A DNA stretch of 54,507 nt from Ruminococcus sp. (GCA_017526445.1 JAFXRI010000016.1:1-54507); one strand, 5' to 3'; shown: positions 32,936 to 41,625, counted from the stretch's first letter. Program-made: numbers and translations. The notes: generated by a model from the sequence alone, not told the origin.

Positions 32936-33700
32936 ATGGAAAAGTACCAAAAGCCCAGAACGATAGCTGAGCTGCTCGAATTCTGTCAGCAGTATCAGAT
33001 GCCGCTCCGGCAGATGCGGTTCTTTATAGGCGAGGATTATCCCGAGGCAAGAGCTTTCGGTATTTTTCAGGGGCCGGATGGAGACTTCGTCGTGTACAAG
33101 AACAAGGACGACGGCTCGCGGGCGGTAAGATACAAGGGCCCCGATGAAGCTTACGCTGTAAACGAGATATATGAGAAGCTGAAAGCCGAGACCGAAAAGC
33201 GCAGGAACGCTCAGGGCACCTCAGGCCGCAGCGCTTCAAGAAGCAATGCGGGATACGGCGGTGCTGTACGTTCGGCTGCGCCTGCAAGACCGGTCAACAA
33301 GGTCAAGGTGATCGTCATAACCGTTATCCTGGCAGTGATAGTAGGTGTCGGATGCCGCGCTATAATCAGATCTCCCTCAAGAGGCTATTACAGATACAAC
33401 GACAATTATTATTACTACGACACTGACGACTGGTTCTTCTACGACGACGGCACCTGGGGCTATATCGACGAAGACGAGCTGCTTTTTGATGATTATAACG
33501 ACTATTATGTTTCCGGCAGCTATGAAGAAGGCTATGGCATAGACGATTTCAGCAAGACCACCTATTACAGCGACTATTACGACCGCCATTCATCAGATGA
33601 CAACTACTACGATGATGACGATGACTATGACTGGGGCGGCGGTGATTACGATTACGGCGGCTGGGATGCCGGCGATACAGACTGGAACACCGACTGGTAA
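32936..33700 (+). CDS. Single-pass membrane protein with a Tyr/Asp-rich extracellular tail
   Basis: A 254-residue protein of no recognised family. Residues 1-85 form a cytoplasmic globular part (RTIAELLEFCQQYQMPLRQM, then a small beta region), followed by a basic Ala/Ser/Arg linker, a membrane helix at about 121-142, and about 110 outside residues dominated by Tyr, Asp, Gly and Trp, with runs such as YYYYDTDDW and DDDDDYDWGGG. The tail has no Cys and looks intrinsically disordered or metal-binding. The chosen ATG follows GGGGGAG; the longer in-frame extension upstream crosses the promoter and is rejected. It is a single-gene unit. Confidence 0.78.
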   Translation: MEKYQKPRTIAELLEFCQQYQMPLRQMRFFIGEDYPEARAFGIFQGPDGDFVVYKNKDDGSRAVRYKGPDEAYAVNEIYEKLKAETEKRRNAQGTSGRSASRSNAGYGGAVRSAAPARPVNKVKVIVITVILAVIVGVGCRAIIRSPSRGYYRYNDNYYYYDTDDWFFYDDGTWGYIDEDELLFDDYNDYYVSGSYEEGYGIDDFSKTTYYSDYYDRHSSDDNYYDDDDDYDWGGGDYDYGGWDAGDTDWNTDW

Positions 33701-33710
33701 TATCAGGCAT

Positions 33711-33757
33711 AAAAAAATCCAAGGCAATACTGCACAGGCTGCGTGCGGTATTGCCTT
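33711..33757 (-). terminator. Terminator hairpin derived from mobile-element ends
   Basis: The 37-bp inverted repeat at 33721-33757 pairs AAGGCAATACTGCAC with GTGCGGTATTGCCTT around a 7-nt loop. These are the terminal repeats of the MITE-like element with its interior missing. On the minus strand the stem is followed within four bases by seven T residues, so it can terminate transcription from the kinase gene upstream. No matching target duplication flanks it. Confidence 0.75.
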
Positions 33758-33795
33758 GACTGCTTATATAGCATATTATTGTACGGGCAGAAGTC

Positions 33796-34272
33796 TCAGG
33801 AGAAAATAATATCCAGCTCGTCGGGGGAGGGGGCTTCAAATATAGCCTTAAACTTTTTTGCAAGCCCCTCATCGACATAGTAAGCAAGAAGCCTGCCCTC
33901 AGATACATCGGCGTTTCTTGCTGCTATCCTGCGGTCCCATTCCCCGTCAGAGATGCTGATATAATAAAAGCTGTACTTTATCCCCTTTGAAGAATAGAAG
34001 GCTCTTGCCTCGTCTCTTTCCCGTCGTGTCCAGAAGCCCCAGTCGAGTATGACGTCGATGCCGCTTTCAAGTATCTCCAGGGATTTCTGATAGAGATAGT
34101 GCTCACTTCTTTCCACATAGGCATCCAGCATATCTCCCGGATCGCGGCCGAAAAGTGCAAGGGTGATCTCATCCACGGAAAGGACAACAGCTCTGTGCTC
34201 ACGCCGCAGCTTTGCGGCGAAGGTGCTTTTGCCGCTGCATATCCTCCCGCACATCATATATACCTCAGCCAT
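33796..34272 (-). CDS. P-loop kinase-like ATPase (AAA_33 / zeta-like)
   Basis: A 158-residue single-domain P-loop protein. Walker A is GRICSGKST (about 9-17), followed by VVLSVDEI and VILDWGFWTRRERD, the Asp/Arg lid pattern of small-molecule or tRNA kinases of the AAA_33 group. There is no antitoxin-like gene next to it, so a zeta-toxin role is not supported. The start ATG follows GAGG; an upstream extension of 19 codons overlaps gatD and is rejected. It lies 11 bp after gatD and may share the murT-gatD transcript. The substrate is unknown. Confidence 0.82.
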   Translation of the reverse strand: MAEVYMMCGRICSGKSTFAAKLRREHRAVVLSVDEITLALFGRDPGDMLDAYVERSEHYLYQKSLEILESGIDVILDWGFWTRRERDEARAFYSSKGIKYSFYYISISDGEWDRRIAARNADVSEGRLLAYYVDEGLAKKFKAIFEAPSPDELDIIFS

Positions 34273-34283
34273 AGGCACCTCTG

Positions 34284-35036
34284 TCACTTCTTTTCTTCGA
34301 GGAGACGGCCGAGCATAACTTCCCTGCACTTCTCCTCCAGCTCGTCATCGAGCGGGGTGAGCGTGACCTTGCTGCCTGTCTGCCGGGAAAGGCAATAGCT
34401 GATTATACTGTCGGCGAGGACAGGGTTCTTGGACAGGAGGGGGCCGTGCAGGTATGTGGCGATAACATTTTTCTCTCTGTAGCCCTCGGAGGATGAACCG
34501 AATTTATTGCCGTTGCCGAAAAGGACTCTGCCGAAGGGGGAGGTGACGTTATCGGTCATACCGCCGTGGTTCTCGAAGCCGAGGACCTTATAGCTTCTGC
34601 CGTCGATCTCGGTCTCGATAACGATATTTCCGATACAGCGCTCACGCTTATTGGTGGAGGCAACGGTATAGTAATCGAAAAGGCCGAGGCCGGGGATCTT
34701 CTCTCCGTTGGAGTCTTTGTAATACTGTCCCATAAGCTGATATCCGCCGCAGATCATCAGCATAAAAACTCCGCTTTTATAGGCTGCAAGGATCTTATCC
34801 TTACAGGAGAGCAGATCGTCGGCAAGGAGCTGCTGTTCAAAATCCGCTCCGCCGCCGAGGTATATCAGGTCATAGGAGGAAAAATCCGTGGAAGTGCCGT
34901 CGCCGATAGTGTACTGTGTGATCTCGGATGAATAGCCCCGCATTTTCAGGCGATATGAGATCAGCTCCATATTCCCGCTGTCGCCGTAGAGGTCCAGCAT
35001 ATTGGGGTACATATGCAGTATTTTAAGCGTCTGCAT
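34284..35036 (-). CDS. gatD: Lipid II isoglutaminyl synthase, glutamine amidotransferase subunit
   Basis: Supplies ammonia from glutamine to MurT, which amidates the D-Glu of lipid II. The 250-residue class-I-type amidotransferase has the nucleophile in MICGGYQLMG (Cys about 95) and the catalytic His in TYLHGPLLSKNP (about 195), the GatD pattern that distinguishes it from cobyric acid synthase domains. Its start overlaps the end of murT by 14 nt, so subunits are made in a coupled way. Amidated muropeptides affect cross-linking and lysozyme or defensin resistance in Gram-positives. Confidence 0.95.
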   Translation of the reverse strand: MQTLKILHMYPNMLDLYGDSGNMELISYRLKMRGYSSEITQYTIGDGTSTDFSSYDLIYLGGGADFEQQLLADDLLSCKDKILAAYKSGVFMLMICGGYQLMGQYYKDSNGEKIPGLGLFDYYTVASTNKRERCIGNIVIETEIDGRSYKVLGFENHGGMTDNVTSPFGRVLFGNGNKFGSSSEGYREKNVIATYLHGPLLSKNPVLADSIISYCLSRQTGSKVTLTPLDDELEEKCREVMLGRLLEEKK

Positions 35037-36372
35037 CAGCGTTCTCCCCTTTCAGAAATCTGTTGAGCGCGGCTCTCGTCGGCTGGACAGCCGTATAGTT
35101 GGCGACTGCGAACTTTCTGCCCGAAGTCGAGAAAAGCTCCTTTACAGCGTCGTCGAGGTCGGGACGGACAACGATCTTAGCCGCATCGTAGCCGGAGCAC
35201 TTGATGCGCACGGCTATATCGTAGGCGCGTCTGCCGCTGGTGACCACGCGGGTAACATTCCGGAAGATGCTGAAATTGATATCCCAGATCCAGGAGACGT
35301 CGTGGCCGTCGGCAAGGTTGTCATTGAGGACAAAGAGCATCTCCTTTTCGCCCTCGCACTCGTTTATCATACGGACAGTCATATTGGCGCCGACGGGGTT
35401 CTTGGCAAGATTGAGCGTGAGCACCGAGCCCTTATACTCAAACTGCTCCATACGGCCGTTATTGACCTTGAACTCCTCAAAGACCTTCCTTATGATCTTC
35501 TTGTCGATGCCGTAGAGTCTGGCTGCGGAATACACAGCACAGAGGTTATACATATAATAGATCGTACTGCCGGCGGTGATATACTCCTCGCCGTCGGCGG
35601 TGAAGGAGGGCTTTTCGAGGTCGATGCCGGTGATCTTAACATAGGGGCTGATCTTTCCGTACCCGCACTTGGGGCAGGCGAAGCGCCCGATATGGGAATA
35701 CTGATAGTAGTCGTATTCAAGAGCAGTTCCGCATCTGGGGCAGAACCTTCCCTCACCTGCTTCGTGGAGGGTATCGGTGGCATATTTATACTTCTCGACG
35801 CTGAAATACTTGACATTGGGGTTATTGGGATTGGCAAGGCCGAGTCTGGCAACGTTGGGATCGTCGCCGTTCAGGATGAGGTTGCCCTCAAAGGTCTCGC
35901 AGAACTTATTGACCTTCAGGATAAGCGTTTCCACTTCGCCGTTGCGGTCGAGCTGGTCACGGAAGAAGTTCAGCACCACGAGAGTCTCCAGCTTCAGCTT
36001 TGAATAGACCACCGGAACGTGGCTCTCGTCCGTTTCAAGGATAAGATAATCAGCCTTTACCTTGCCGCCCATAGTACAGTGGTTGAGCAGCAGCGAGGTG
36101 ATACCCGTATCAAGATTATTGCCCTCGGGGTTGGTGATGATCTTAGCGCCGGTCTGTCTGAACATCTCGGCGATGAAATTGGTAACCGAGGTCTTGCCGT
36201 TGGTGCCGGTGACGGCGATTATCGGGCAGTCGATCTTAAAGGCTTTCAGGGCGTTCTTCCGCAGAGTTATGAGCACAAGTCCGGGGAGGTTCCCGGCGTT
36301 CTTGCCAAGCAGATGGAGCAGTCCGGAGATGATCTTGCCCAACAGTATGGTAAAAAAATTTATTATAAACAT
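35023..36372 (-). CDS. murT: Lipid II isoglutaminyl synthase, Mur ligase-like subunit
   Basis: The catalytic partner of GatD, activating the alpha-carboxyl of D-isoglutamate in lipid II with ATP. The 449-residue protein has a hydrophobic N-terminal stretch, the Mur-ligase P-loop AVTGTNGKTS (about 50-59), and a Cys4 zinc ribbon (CPRC..CPKC, about 209-235) inserted in the central domain, which is diagnostic of MurT. The C-terminal Mur ligase domain contains GHDVSWIWDINF, covering the catalytic Asp. The ATG has a GGAG site; eleven codons upstream in frame are rejected. A promoter lies directly upstream. Confidence 0.95.
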   Translation of the reverse strand: MFIINFFTILLGKIISGLLHLLGKNAGNLPGLVLITLRKNALKAFKIDCPIIAVTGTNGKTSVTNFIAEMFRQTGAKIITNPEGNNLDTGITSLLLNHCTMGGKVKADYLILETDESHVPVVYSKLKLETLVVLNFFRDQLDRNGEVETLILKVNKFCETFEGNLILNGDDPNVARLGLANPNNPNVKYFSVEKYKYATDTLHEAGEGRFCPRCGTALEYDYYQYSHIGRFACPKCGYGKISPYVKITGIDLEKPSFTADGEEYITAGSTIYYMYNLCAVYSAARLYGIDKKIIRKVFEEFKVNNGRMEQFEYKGSVLTLNLAKNPVGANMTVRMINECEGEKEMLFVLNDNLADGHDVSWIWDINFSIFRNVTRVVTSGRRAYDIAVRIKCSGYDAAKIVVRPDLDDAVKELFSTSGRKFAVANYTAVQPTRAALNRFLKGENADADA

Positions 36373-36410
36373 ACATTCACTCCGATCAAAGTGTAATAAG
36401 CACATATATA

Positions 36411-36439
36411 ATAATAGTACAAATCAACTGATTTGTCAA
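36411..36439 (-). promoter_or_regulatory. Promoter of murT-gatD
   Basis: Minus-strand TTGACA (36434-36439) and TATTAT (36411-36416), 17-bp spacer, about 40 bp before the murT start. Confidence 0.72.
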
Positions 36440-36445
36440 CCGGCA

Positions 36446-36476
36446 AAAAGAAAAAGGGCTCACGGCGGAGCCCTTT
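36446..36476 (-). terminator. Terminator of the sigma / anti-sigma operon
   Basis: Minus-strand stem AAAGGGCTC / GAGCCCTTT with a 6-nt loop and a TTTTTCTTTTT tail, just after the stop of the probable anti-sigma gene. Confidence 0.9.
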
Positions 36477-36489
36477 ACTGTTGGAATTA

Positions 36490-37839
36490 TCATTGTGCAG
36501 GATCAGCTGCGGTGCGTCTGTCGATACCGAAGTAGGAAGCAATATTATACGCATACTCCTTCTGACCGCTGAATTCGTTATATGCAGCGGTATGCTCGTC
36601 GGTGTTGAAATGAGCGTCCACACGGAAAGAAACTATATCCTTTTTGTCAAGCTGTGCGGCATAATTATCAAGATCGACAACAAACATCTTGCCGTGCTCG
36701 CAAAAGCTCTCATCCATAGCTACGGGATGATCTATAACGGAGTTCTTACCGTATTGGTCAACAGTGTCAATGTGGATGCGGAACTCACCCTCAGTAACTT
36801 TGGCGCCGTTGTTCATAAACATACCTGTGATGCCGAATTTTGGGAGCTTGCCGCTGACAAAGTCGGGGGTTACCTTATACGAGATCTGTTCATCGGGACC
36901 GGTGATATAAAAGAATTCGCTTCCGTCAAACTGCTGCAGGCTCTCCTTACTGAGCAATAAGTGGTTATTAGACGTGCAGATATTCCAGTCGGGAACGGAA
37001 AAGGTCCTGCCGTCGGCTTCCGTGCAGGGATACTTGCCGTCGGGAGAAGTGACATTATAATAATAATTCTTATAGATCATTTCCCCTGATCCGGCGGTAT
37101 CCTTTGCGGTAAGCATTACCGCTGCACAGCTTTCTCCCAGCTGGTAGCCTGCATAATATACATCCTGTCCTTCTGTATCAACTCCCGCTCTGGGCGAGAG
37201 ATGAATGTAATCCACCTTTATACTGTTACTGTCTGTCTTGACTGTCTCGACAAGCGAAATACTGCCCTTATCATCCGGATCTGATGAAAAATAGCCTGCA
37301 TATTCGACCTGTCCGGCATTTTTGAAGAACTGTGCCAGTTCCTCCGACATATTCTTCCCGCTCCGGGGCGTGGCGAACTGATCCTCGGTATAAGCGATCT
37401 CCTTTCCTGAATTTCCGCCCTCGGTGAAAGTATCCTTCATGATCTCGACACCCGTAAAATAATTCCCGGGGGAGTTCGCGACCTCGTTCCAGAAGTCATG
37501 ATACAGCTTCATTGCCTTCTCTTCCTCGTTTTCAGCCGTCTCTGTCTTTGCCGTGCTTGCGGGCTCTGTTTCGGATGATGTCGTTGTCTGAACGATGCTG
37601 TCAGCTTCTTTTGCGGATGATGCGGCAGGATCCTTATTTATATCGCTGCCGCCCCTGACGGCGAAGAAGACGCCTGCTCCCACAGCGATCACCAATGAAG
37701 CCGCTGCGGCATAAACAGGCAGCTTTGATCTCACATAGCCGTATTTCTTCCTGCTTTCGCGCACCTCCGCAGCGCTGAGTTCTGCGGGATCATCCATATT
37801 TTCTTTCAAAGCGTTTCTGAAAAGCTCCTTTTCTGTCAT
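36490..37839 (-). CDS. Probable anti-sigma factor, single-pass membrane protein
   Basis: A 449-residue protein. About 40 cytoplasmic residues (TEKELFRNALKENMDDP) are followed by one membrane helix (about 42-62), a Ser/Thr/Glu-rich linker, then about 330 extracellular residues with no recognised domain. The gene begins five bases after the ECF sigma stop, with its ribosome site inside that gene. This adjacency and topology are typical of membrane anti-sigma factors, although the short N-terminus shows no zinc-binding HxxxCxxC motif. The outside domain may sense an envelope or nutrient signal. The function is inferred from context only. Confidence 0.7.
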   Translation of the reverse strand: MTEKELFRNALKENMDDPAELSAAEVRESRKKYGYVRSKLPVYAAAASLVIAVGAGVFFAVRGGSDINKDPAASSAKEADSIVQTTTSSETEPASTAKTETAENEEEKAMKLYHDFWNEVANSPGNYFTGVEIMKDTFTEGGNSGKEIAYTEDQFATPRSGKNMSEELAQFFKNAGQVEYAGYFSSDPDDKGSISLVETVKTDSNSIKVDYIHLSPRAGVDTEGQDVYYAGYQLGESCAAVMLTAKDTAGSGEMIYKNYYYNVTSPDGKYPCTEADGRTFSVPDWNICTSNNHLLLSKESLQQFDGSEFFYITGPDEQISYKVTPDFVSGKLPKFGITGMFMNNGAKVTEGEFRIHIDTVDQYGKNSVIDHPVAMDESFCEHGKMFVVDLDNYAAQLDKKDIVSFRVDAHFNTDEHTAAYNEFSGQKEYAYNIASYFGIDRRTAADPAQ

Positions 37840-37844
37840 AATTG

Positions 37845-38366
37845 TCACCTTCCTCTGTATTTTCGTCTGAGCTGTCTGATCGTCTGATAGAGCCTTTGTC
37901 TTACCCTTGATTCGGTAATGCCCATAAGCTCTGCCGTCTCGGACAGCGTCAGATCCAGGAAATAATGAAGATAAAACATCCTCTGAACATCGGAGGGGCG
38001 GGCTGTGATCTCCCGGAAGATCTCGTCATACAGCGCCTTGTCTGCCGCAAGGCTTTCTATATCGGTATCGTCCTCAAGATCGACAGGCTCATCGGAGACA
38101 CTCCCCGAGCTGAGGCTGATGCGCGCTCTCAGTCTCTGCGCCGCGGAATAGTAATGAGACAGGCAGTGCCTGGCGATGCCGATAACAAAGGCTTCGCTGT
38201 TCTTAGGCTCGGTGCCTTTGTCCAGCGCCTCGCCGACTCTGAGATAGGTCTCCTGATATATGTCCTCAATGTCCGTGATCTTCAGGCACTTCGAGGAGAT
38301 ATATTTAAGCGCGGACATCTTCGTTTCATTATAGATACGCTCAAAGGTCTTATCTTTACTGCTCAT
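37845..38366 (-). CDS. ECF-type RNA polymerase sigma factor
   Basis: A 173-residue sigma factor with region 2 (IEDIYQETYLRV, the -10 recognition and core-binding helices) and region 4 (FLDLTLSETAELMGITESRVRQRLYQTIRQLRRKY, seen as TLSETAELMG then VRQRLYQTIR, the -35 helix-turn-helix). There is no region 1 or 3. The start follows CGGAGG. The next gene is a probable membrane anti-sigma factor, so the pair likely forms a signal-responsive switch. Its target promoters cannot be read here; a housekeeping-type promoter lies upstream, but self-activation is possible. Confidence 0.92.
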   Translation of the reverse strand: MSSKDKTFERIYNETKMSALKYISSKCLKITDIEDIYQETYLRVGEALDKGTEPKNSEAFVIGIARHCLSHYYSAAQRLRARISLSSGSVSDEPVDLEDDTDIESLAADKALYDEIFREITARPSDVQRMFYLHYFLDLTLSETAELMGITESRVRQRLYQTIRQLRRKYRGR

Positions 38367-38468
38367 TACTTTCACCTCCGTCCTCTGATACAGTAGTGCT
38401 TTTTGCGGAGCTTTAGTTGTTAAGATTTTGTAAACTCTGTTTGAAATAGTGTAAGCTATCCTGTAAAT

Positions 38469-38497
38469 ATGATACTCGTCATTAGATAAATTGTCAA
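38469..38497 (-). promoter_or_regulatory. Possible promoter of the ECF sigma gene
   Basis: Minus-strand TTGACA (38492-38497) and TATCAT (38469-38474) with a 17-bp spacer, about 100 bp upstream of the start and divergent from trkA. Confidence 0.5.
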
Positions 38498-38555
38498 ATA
38501 ATTGATTAAAATGACAGCAATTTTCCCGAAATGATGTTTTGTGCTCCCAATAAAG

Positions 38556-38584
38556 TTGACAAGATGAGTAAAAAGTGCTATAAT
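38556..38584 (+). promoter_or_regulatory. Promoter of trkA-trkH
   Basis: TTGACA (38556-38561) and TATAAT (38579-38584), 17-bp spacer. Because transcription starts near 38591, the longer open frame from 38531 cannot be the real coding start. Confidence 0.85.
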
Positions 38585-38641
38585 TTTTTTATGTATCGGA
38601 TGATCCGTCCAAATTACACCGAACATAGAAAGCTGAAGAAA

Positions 38642-40003
38642 ATGAAATTTGTTGTTATAGGTGCCGGTAAACTGGGAGGTACGCTGTCTGCTCAGCTCGT
38701 TGAGGAGGGGCACAACGTTACCGTTATCGACAATAGCTCGTCTGCAATAAAGAAGATGCTCAATTCGCAGGACCTTATGTGCATTGAGGGCAACGGCGCA
38801 ACTGTTGATATGCAGCTTGAAGCCGGGATAAAGAAGTCAGACTGTCTGATTGCCACCACTGCGCATGATGAGCTGAATATGCTCTGCTGCATGGTCGCAA
38901 GAAGACTCGGGATCGAGCGCTCGATATGCCGTGTCAGAAATCCCGATTATTATAATCAGATCGATCTTATAAAGAGCGATCTCGGTCTTTCAATGGTCAT
39001 CAACCCCGAGCTTACTGCTGCGGGAGAGATCACCCGTGTGCTCGTGTTCCCTGCCGCTGCGAAGGTAGAGGTATTCGGCAAGGGTAAGGTCGAAGTAGTC
39101 GAGAACCGTCTTTCTGAGGATTCGCCGCTGGTCGGGCTGTCCCTCGCCGAGATCTACAAAAAGCTGAAATTACAGTTCCTTATCTGTGCGGTACAGAGAG
39201 ATCAGGAGATATTCATTCCCACTGGTGATTTCGTACTGAAAGCAGGAGACAGGATAAATGTCGCTGCTTCACATTCAGATCTTGAACGCTTCTTCAAGCA
39301 GAACGGCGCGCTGAAGATAAAGATAAAGAACGTTATGATCGTTGGCGGCGGAAAGATCGGTTTCTACCTTGCAAAGCAGCTTACCGATATAGGTATGCGC
39401 GTCAAGGTGATAGAAAAGGACTACGACCGCTGCACACAGCTCTGCGATATGCTGCCGAAGGCTGCTATCATACACGGCGACGGCACGGATCAGGAGCTGC
39501 TCATCGATGAGGGCATCGCAGATGTTGATGCATTCGTTGCGCTTTCAAGCATCGACGAGGAGAACATCATAATGTCTCTGTTTGCAAAGAACAATACCAG
39601 TGCTAAGATCGTTACAAAGGTGAACCGCGAGACTTATGCAGAAATGGCTTCCATGCTCGGGCTGGAGACGCTGATCTCCCCAAAGCAGCTGGCAAACGGT
39701 ATGATACTGTCTTATGTCAGGTCGCTTGAAAATGCATCCTCTGAAAGCAGGATAGATTCGCTGTACAACATCATCGACAACCGTGTTGAGGCTATCGAGT
39801 TCAATGTCAACGAGAAGATACAGGATCTTACAGGAAAGCCCCTGAAAGATCTGAGACTCAAAAAGAACATCCTTATCTGTGCGATCATCCGCAAGCGTCA
39901 GGTGCTCATACCGAACGGCAGCGACAAGATCGATCCGGGCGATTCGGTCATTATTATTACCAAAGAGCACAGGTTCTCTGAGCTGAAGGATATTCTTGAG
40001 TAG
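38642..40003 (+). CDS. trkA: Trk potassium uptake regulatory protein TrkA
   Basis: The cytoplasmic NAD(H)/nucleotide-binding gating subunit of the TrkH channel. The 453-residue protein has two RCK units in tandem: Rossmann folds opening with FVVIGAGKLGG (residue 3) and MIVGGGKIGFYLA (about 231), each followed by a TrkA_C domain. The size matches the two-RCK TrkA of other bacteria. The start was placed at the family-typical ATG; its ribosome site is weak. trkH follows after 8 bp, so they form an operon. Confidence 0.95.
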   Translation: MKFVVIGAGKLGGTLSAQLVEEGHNVTVIDNSSSAIKKMLNSQDLMCIEGNGATVDMQLEAGIKKSDCLIATTAHDELNMLCCMVARRLGIERSICRVRNPDYYNQIDLIKSDLGLSMVINPELTAAGEITRVLVFPAAAKVEVFGKGKVEVVENRLSEDSPLVGLSLAEIYKKLKLQFLICAVQRDQEIFIPTGDFVLKAGDRINVAASHSDLERFFKQNGALKIKIKNVMIVGGGKIGFYLAKQLTDIGMRVKVIEKDYDRCTQLCDMLPKAAIIHGDGTDQELLIDEGIADVDAFVALSSIDEENIIMSLFAKNNTSAKIVTKVNRETYAEMASMLGLETLISPKQLANGMILSYVRSLENASSESRIDSLYNIIDNRVEAIEFNVNEKIQDLTGKPLKDLRLKKNILICAIIRKRQVLIPNGSDKIDPGDSVIIITKEHRFSELKDILE

Positions 40004-40011
40004 GTGAAATC

Positions 40012-41478
40012 GTGAATAAAAAGCTGGTACTGAATACACTTTCAAAGATCGGCATGATAGAAGCTGCGCTGATGCTTCTGCCGATATTCATATCGATATA
40101 CTACCATGATTACATCACCATGAAGGTCTTCCTTTTCACGGCGCTGCTCACGGTACTGATAAATGCTCCGCTGCTGCTGCTCGTCAAGCCTGTCAAGGGT
40201 AAGAGCATGACTGCAAGAGACGGCATCGCTGTTGCTGCGCTGGGCTGGATCTTTCTTTCGGTCTTCGGTTCGATACCTTACTACGTCAGCGGTCAGATAC
40301 CGCACTATATGGATGCGCTGTTTGAGTCAATATCCGGATTCACGACTACGGGAGCATCCATACTGGGAGATGTTGAGGCTCTTACCGAGGGAATGATGTT
40401 CTGGAGATGTCTTACCCACTGGGTAGGAGGTATGGGAGTTCTGGTGCTGTTTGTGGCACTTATCCCCTCGGACAAGAAATCCTCGTCGCTGCAGCTTATG
40501 AGGGCGGAATGCCCGGGGCCGACAGTAGAAAAGCTCGTCCCCAAGGGCAGGTCGTCGGCGATGATACTCTATTTCATCTACGGCGGGCTTACGATAATCA
40601 TGGTGATATTCCTGCTCATCGGCGGTATGCCGCTTTACGACAGCGTTTGTCACGCTATGGGCACAGCCGGCACCGGCGGCTTCAACGTTAAGAATGCAGG
40701 ACTCGGGTTTTACAACTCGGCTTATATCGAGGGCGTTGTAACAGTATTTATGATACTGTTCGGTGTGAATTTCAATATCTACTATTTCATACTTATGCGC
40801 AAGTTCGTGGGCATCTACAAGAACACCGAGCTGAAGGTCTATCTCGGAACGATATTCGCATCTATCGCAGTTATCGTTGCAAATACTTTGCAGTACGGTG
40901 TATTCCACAGCTTCGGAAAGGCCGTGAGATACGCTTCTTTCCAGGTGGGTTCGATAATGACCTCGACGGGGTATGCGACGGCGGATTTTGACCAATGGCC
41001 GGAGCTTTCCAAGACGATACTGATATGCCTTATGTTTGTGGGAGCCTGCGCAGGCTCGACAGGAGGCGGCTTCAAGGTCTCGCGTGTCATAATACTGTTC
41101 AAGACTGCAAAAAGGAACCTGAGAAAGGCGATGCACCCGAAATCGGTCAATGTCGTCAAATCCGACGACCGTGCGATAGATATAGAGACAGTACACGGCG
41201 TAAGCTGCTATCTGATAATCTATATAATGATATTCTTTATCTCGCTGCTGATCGTTTCCTTCAACAACTTTGACTTCGGGACGAACTTCACTTCTGTGAC
41301 CGCCTGTCTGAACAATATCGGACCGGGTATCAGCAGAGTCGGGCCGATGCAGAACTATTATGCACTTTCCGACCTGACCAAGAGCGTGCTCAGCCTTGAT
41401 ATGCTGCTGGGACGTCTTGAATGTCTGCCGCTGCTGATGCTGTTTGCGCCGTCGATGTGGTTCAAAAAGCTATACTGA
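40012..41478 (+). CDS. trkH: Trk potassium transporter, channel subunit TrkH
   Basis: A membrane K+ channel of 488 residues in the Trk/Ktr/HKT superfamily. Four pore-loop repeats are recognisable, including ISGFTTTGAS, GTAGTGGF, TSTGYAT and CLNNIGPGI, each supplying a selectivity-filter Gly. About ten membrane helices are predicted. A GTG start follows AGGTG directly after trkA. TrkA is the gating partner. A small hairpin follows the stop. Confidence 0.95.
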   Translation: MNKKLVLNTLSKIGMIEAALMLLPIFISIYYHDYITMKVFLFTALLTVLINAPLLLLVKPVKGKSMTARDGIAVAALGWIFLSVFGSIPYYVSGQIPHYMDALFESISGFTTTGASILGDVEALTEGMMFWRCLTHWVGGMGVLVLFVALIPSDKKSSSLQLMRAECPGPTVEKLVPKGRSSAMILYFIYGGLTIIMVIFLLIGGMPLYDSVCHAMGTAGTGGFNVKNAGLGFYNSAYIEGVVTVFMILFGVNFNIYYFILMRKFVGIYKNTELKVYLGTIFASIAVIVANTLQYGVFHSFGKAVRYASFQVGSIMTSTGYATADFDQWPELSKTILICLMFVGACAGSTGGGFKVSRVIILFKTAKRNLRKAMHPKSVNVVKSDDRAIDIETVHGVSCYLIIYIMIFFISLLIVSFNNFDFGTNFTSVTACLNNIGPGISRVGPMQNYYALSDLTKSVLSLDMLLGRLECLPLLMLFAPSMWFKKLY

Positions 41479-41487
41479 TAATATCAT

Positions 41488-41510
41488 AACCACCACTAAA
41501 GTGGTGGTTT
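41488..41510 (+). terminator. Hairpin after trkH, weak terminator
   Basis: A perfect 9-bp stem, AACCACCAC / GTGGTGGTT, with a TAAA loop and only a short T-run. Confidence 0.6.
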
Positions 41511-41523
41511 GCACTGCCCGCTG

Positions 41524-41552
41524 CTGACGCACAAGGGCCGTGCGGCGTTGTC
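41524..41552 (-). repeat. Decayed end of the MITE-like element
   Basis: Read on the minus strand, these 29 bases match the left end of the element (terminal repeat plus TGTGCGTCAG) at 23 of 29 positions. All six differences are transitions, as expected for an old copy. No second end or target duplication is present. Confidence 0.6.
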
Positions 41553-41558
41553 TTATAC

Positions 41559-41607
41559 AAAAAACAGGATCGGATCTCTGTCAACATGGGCGGAGGTCCG
41601 ATCCTGT
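41559..41607 (-). terminator. Terminator of the GGDEF gene
   Basis: Minus-strand 11-bp perfect stem (ACAGGATCGGA / TCCGATCCTGT) with a long loop and a six-T tail, just after the stop codon. Confidence 0.85.
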
Positions 41608-41625
41608 ACGTTATCGGGGTATATT

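Noticed and set aside
33796-34272. Zeta-type toxin
   Set aside because: No antitoxin-like partner gene is adjacent and the protein matches the broader AAA_33 kinase pattern.
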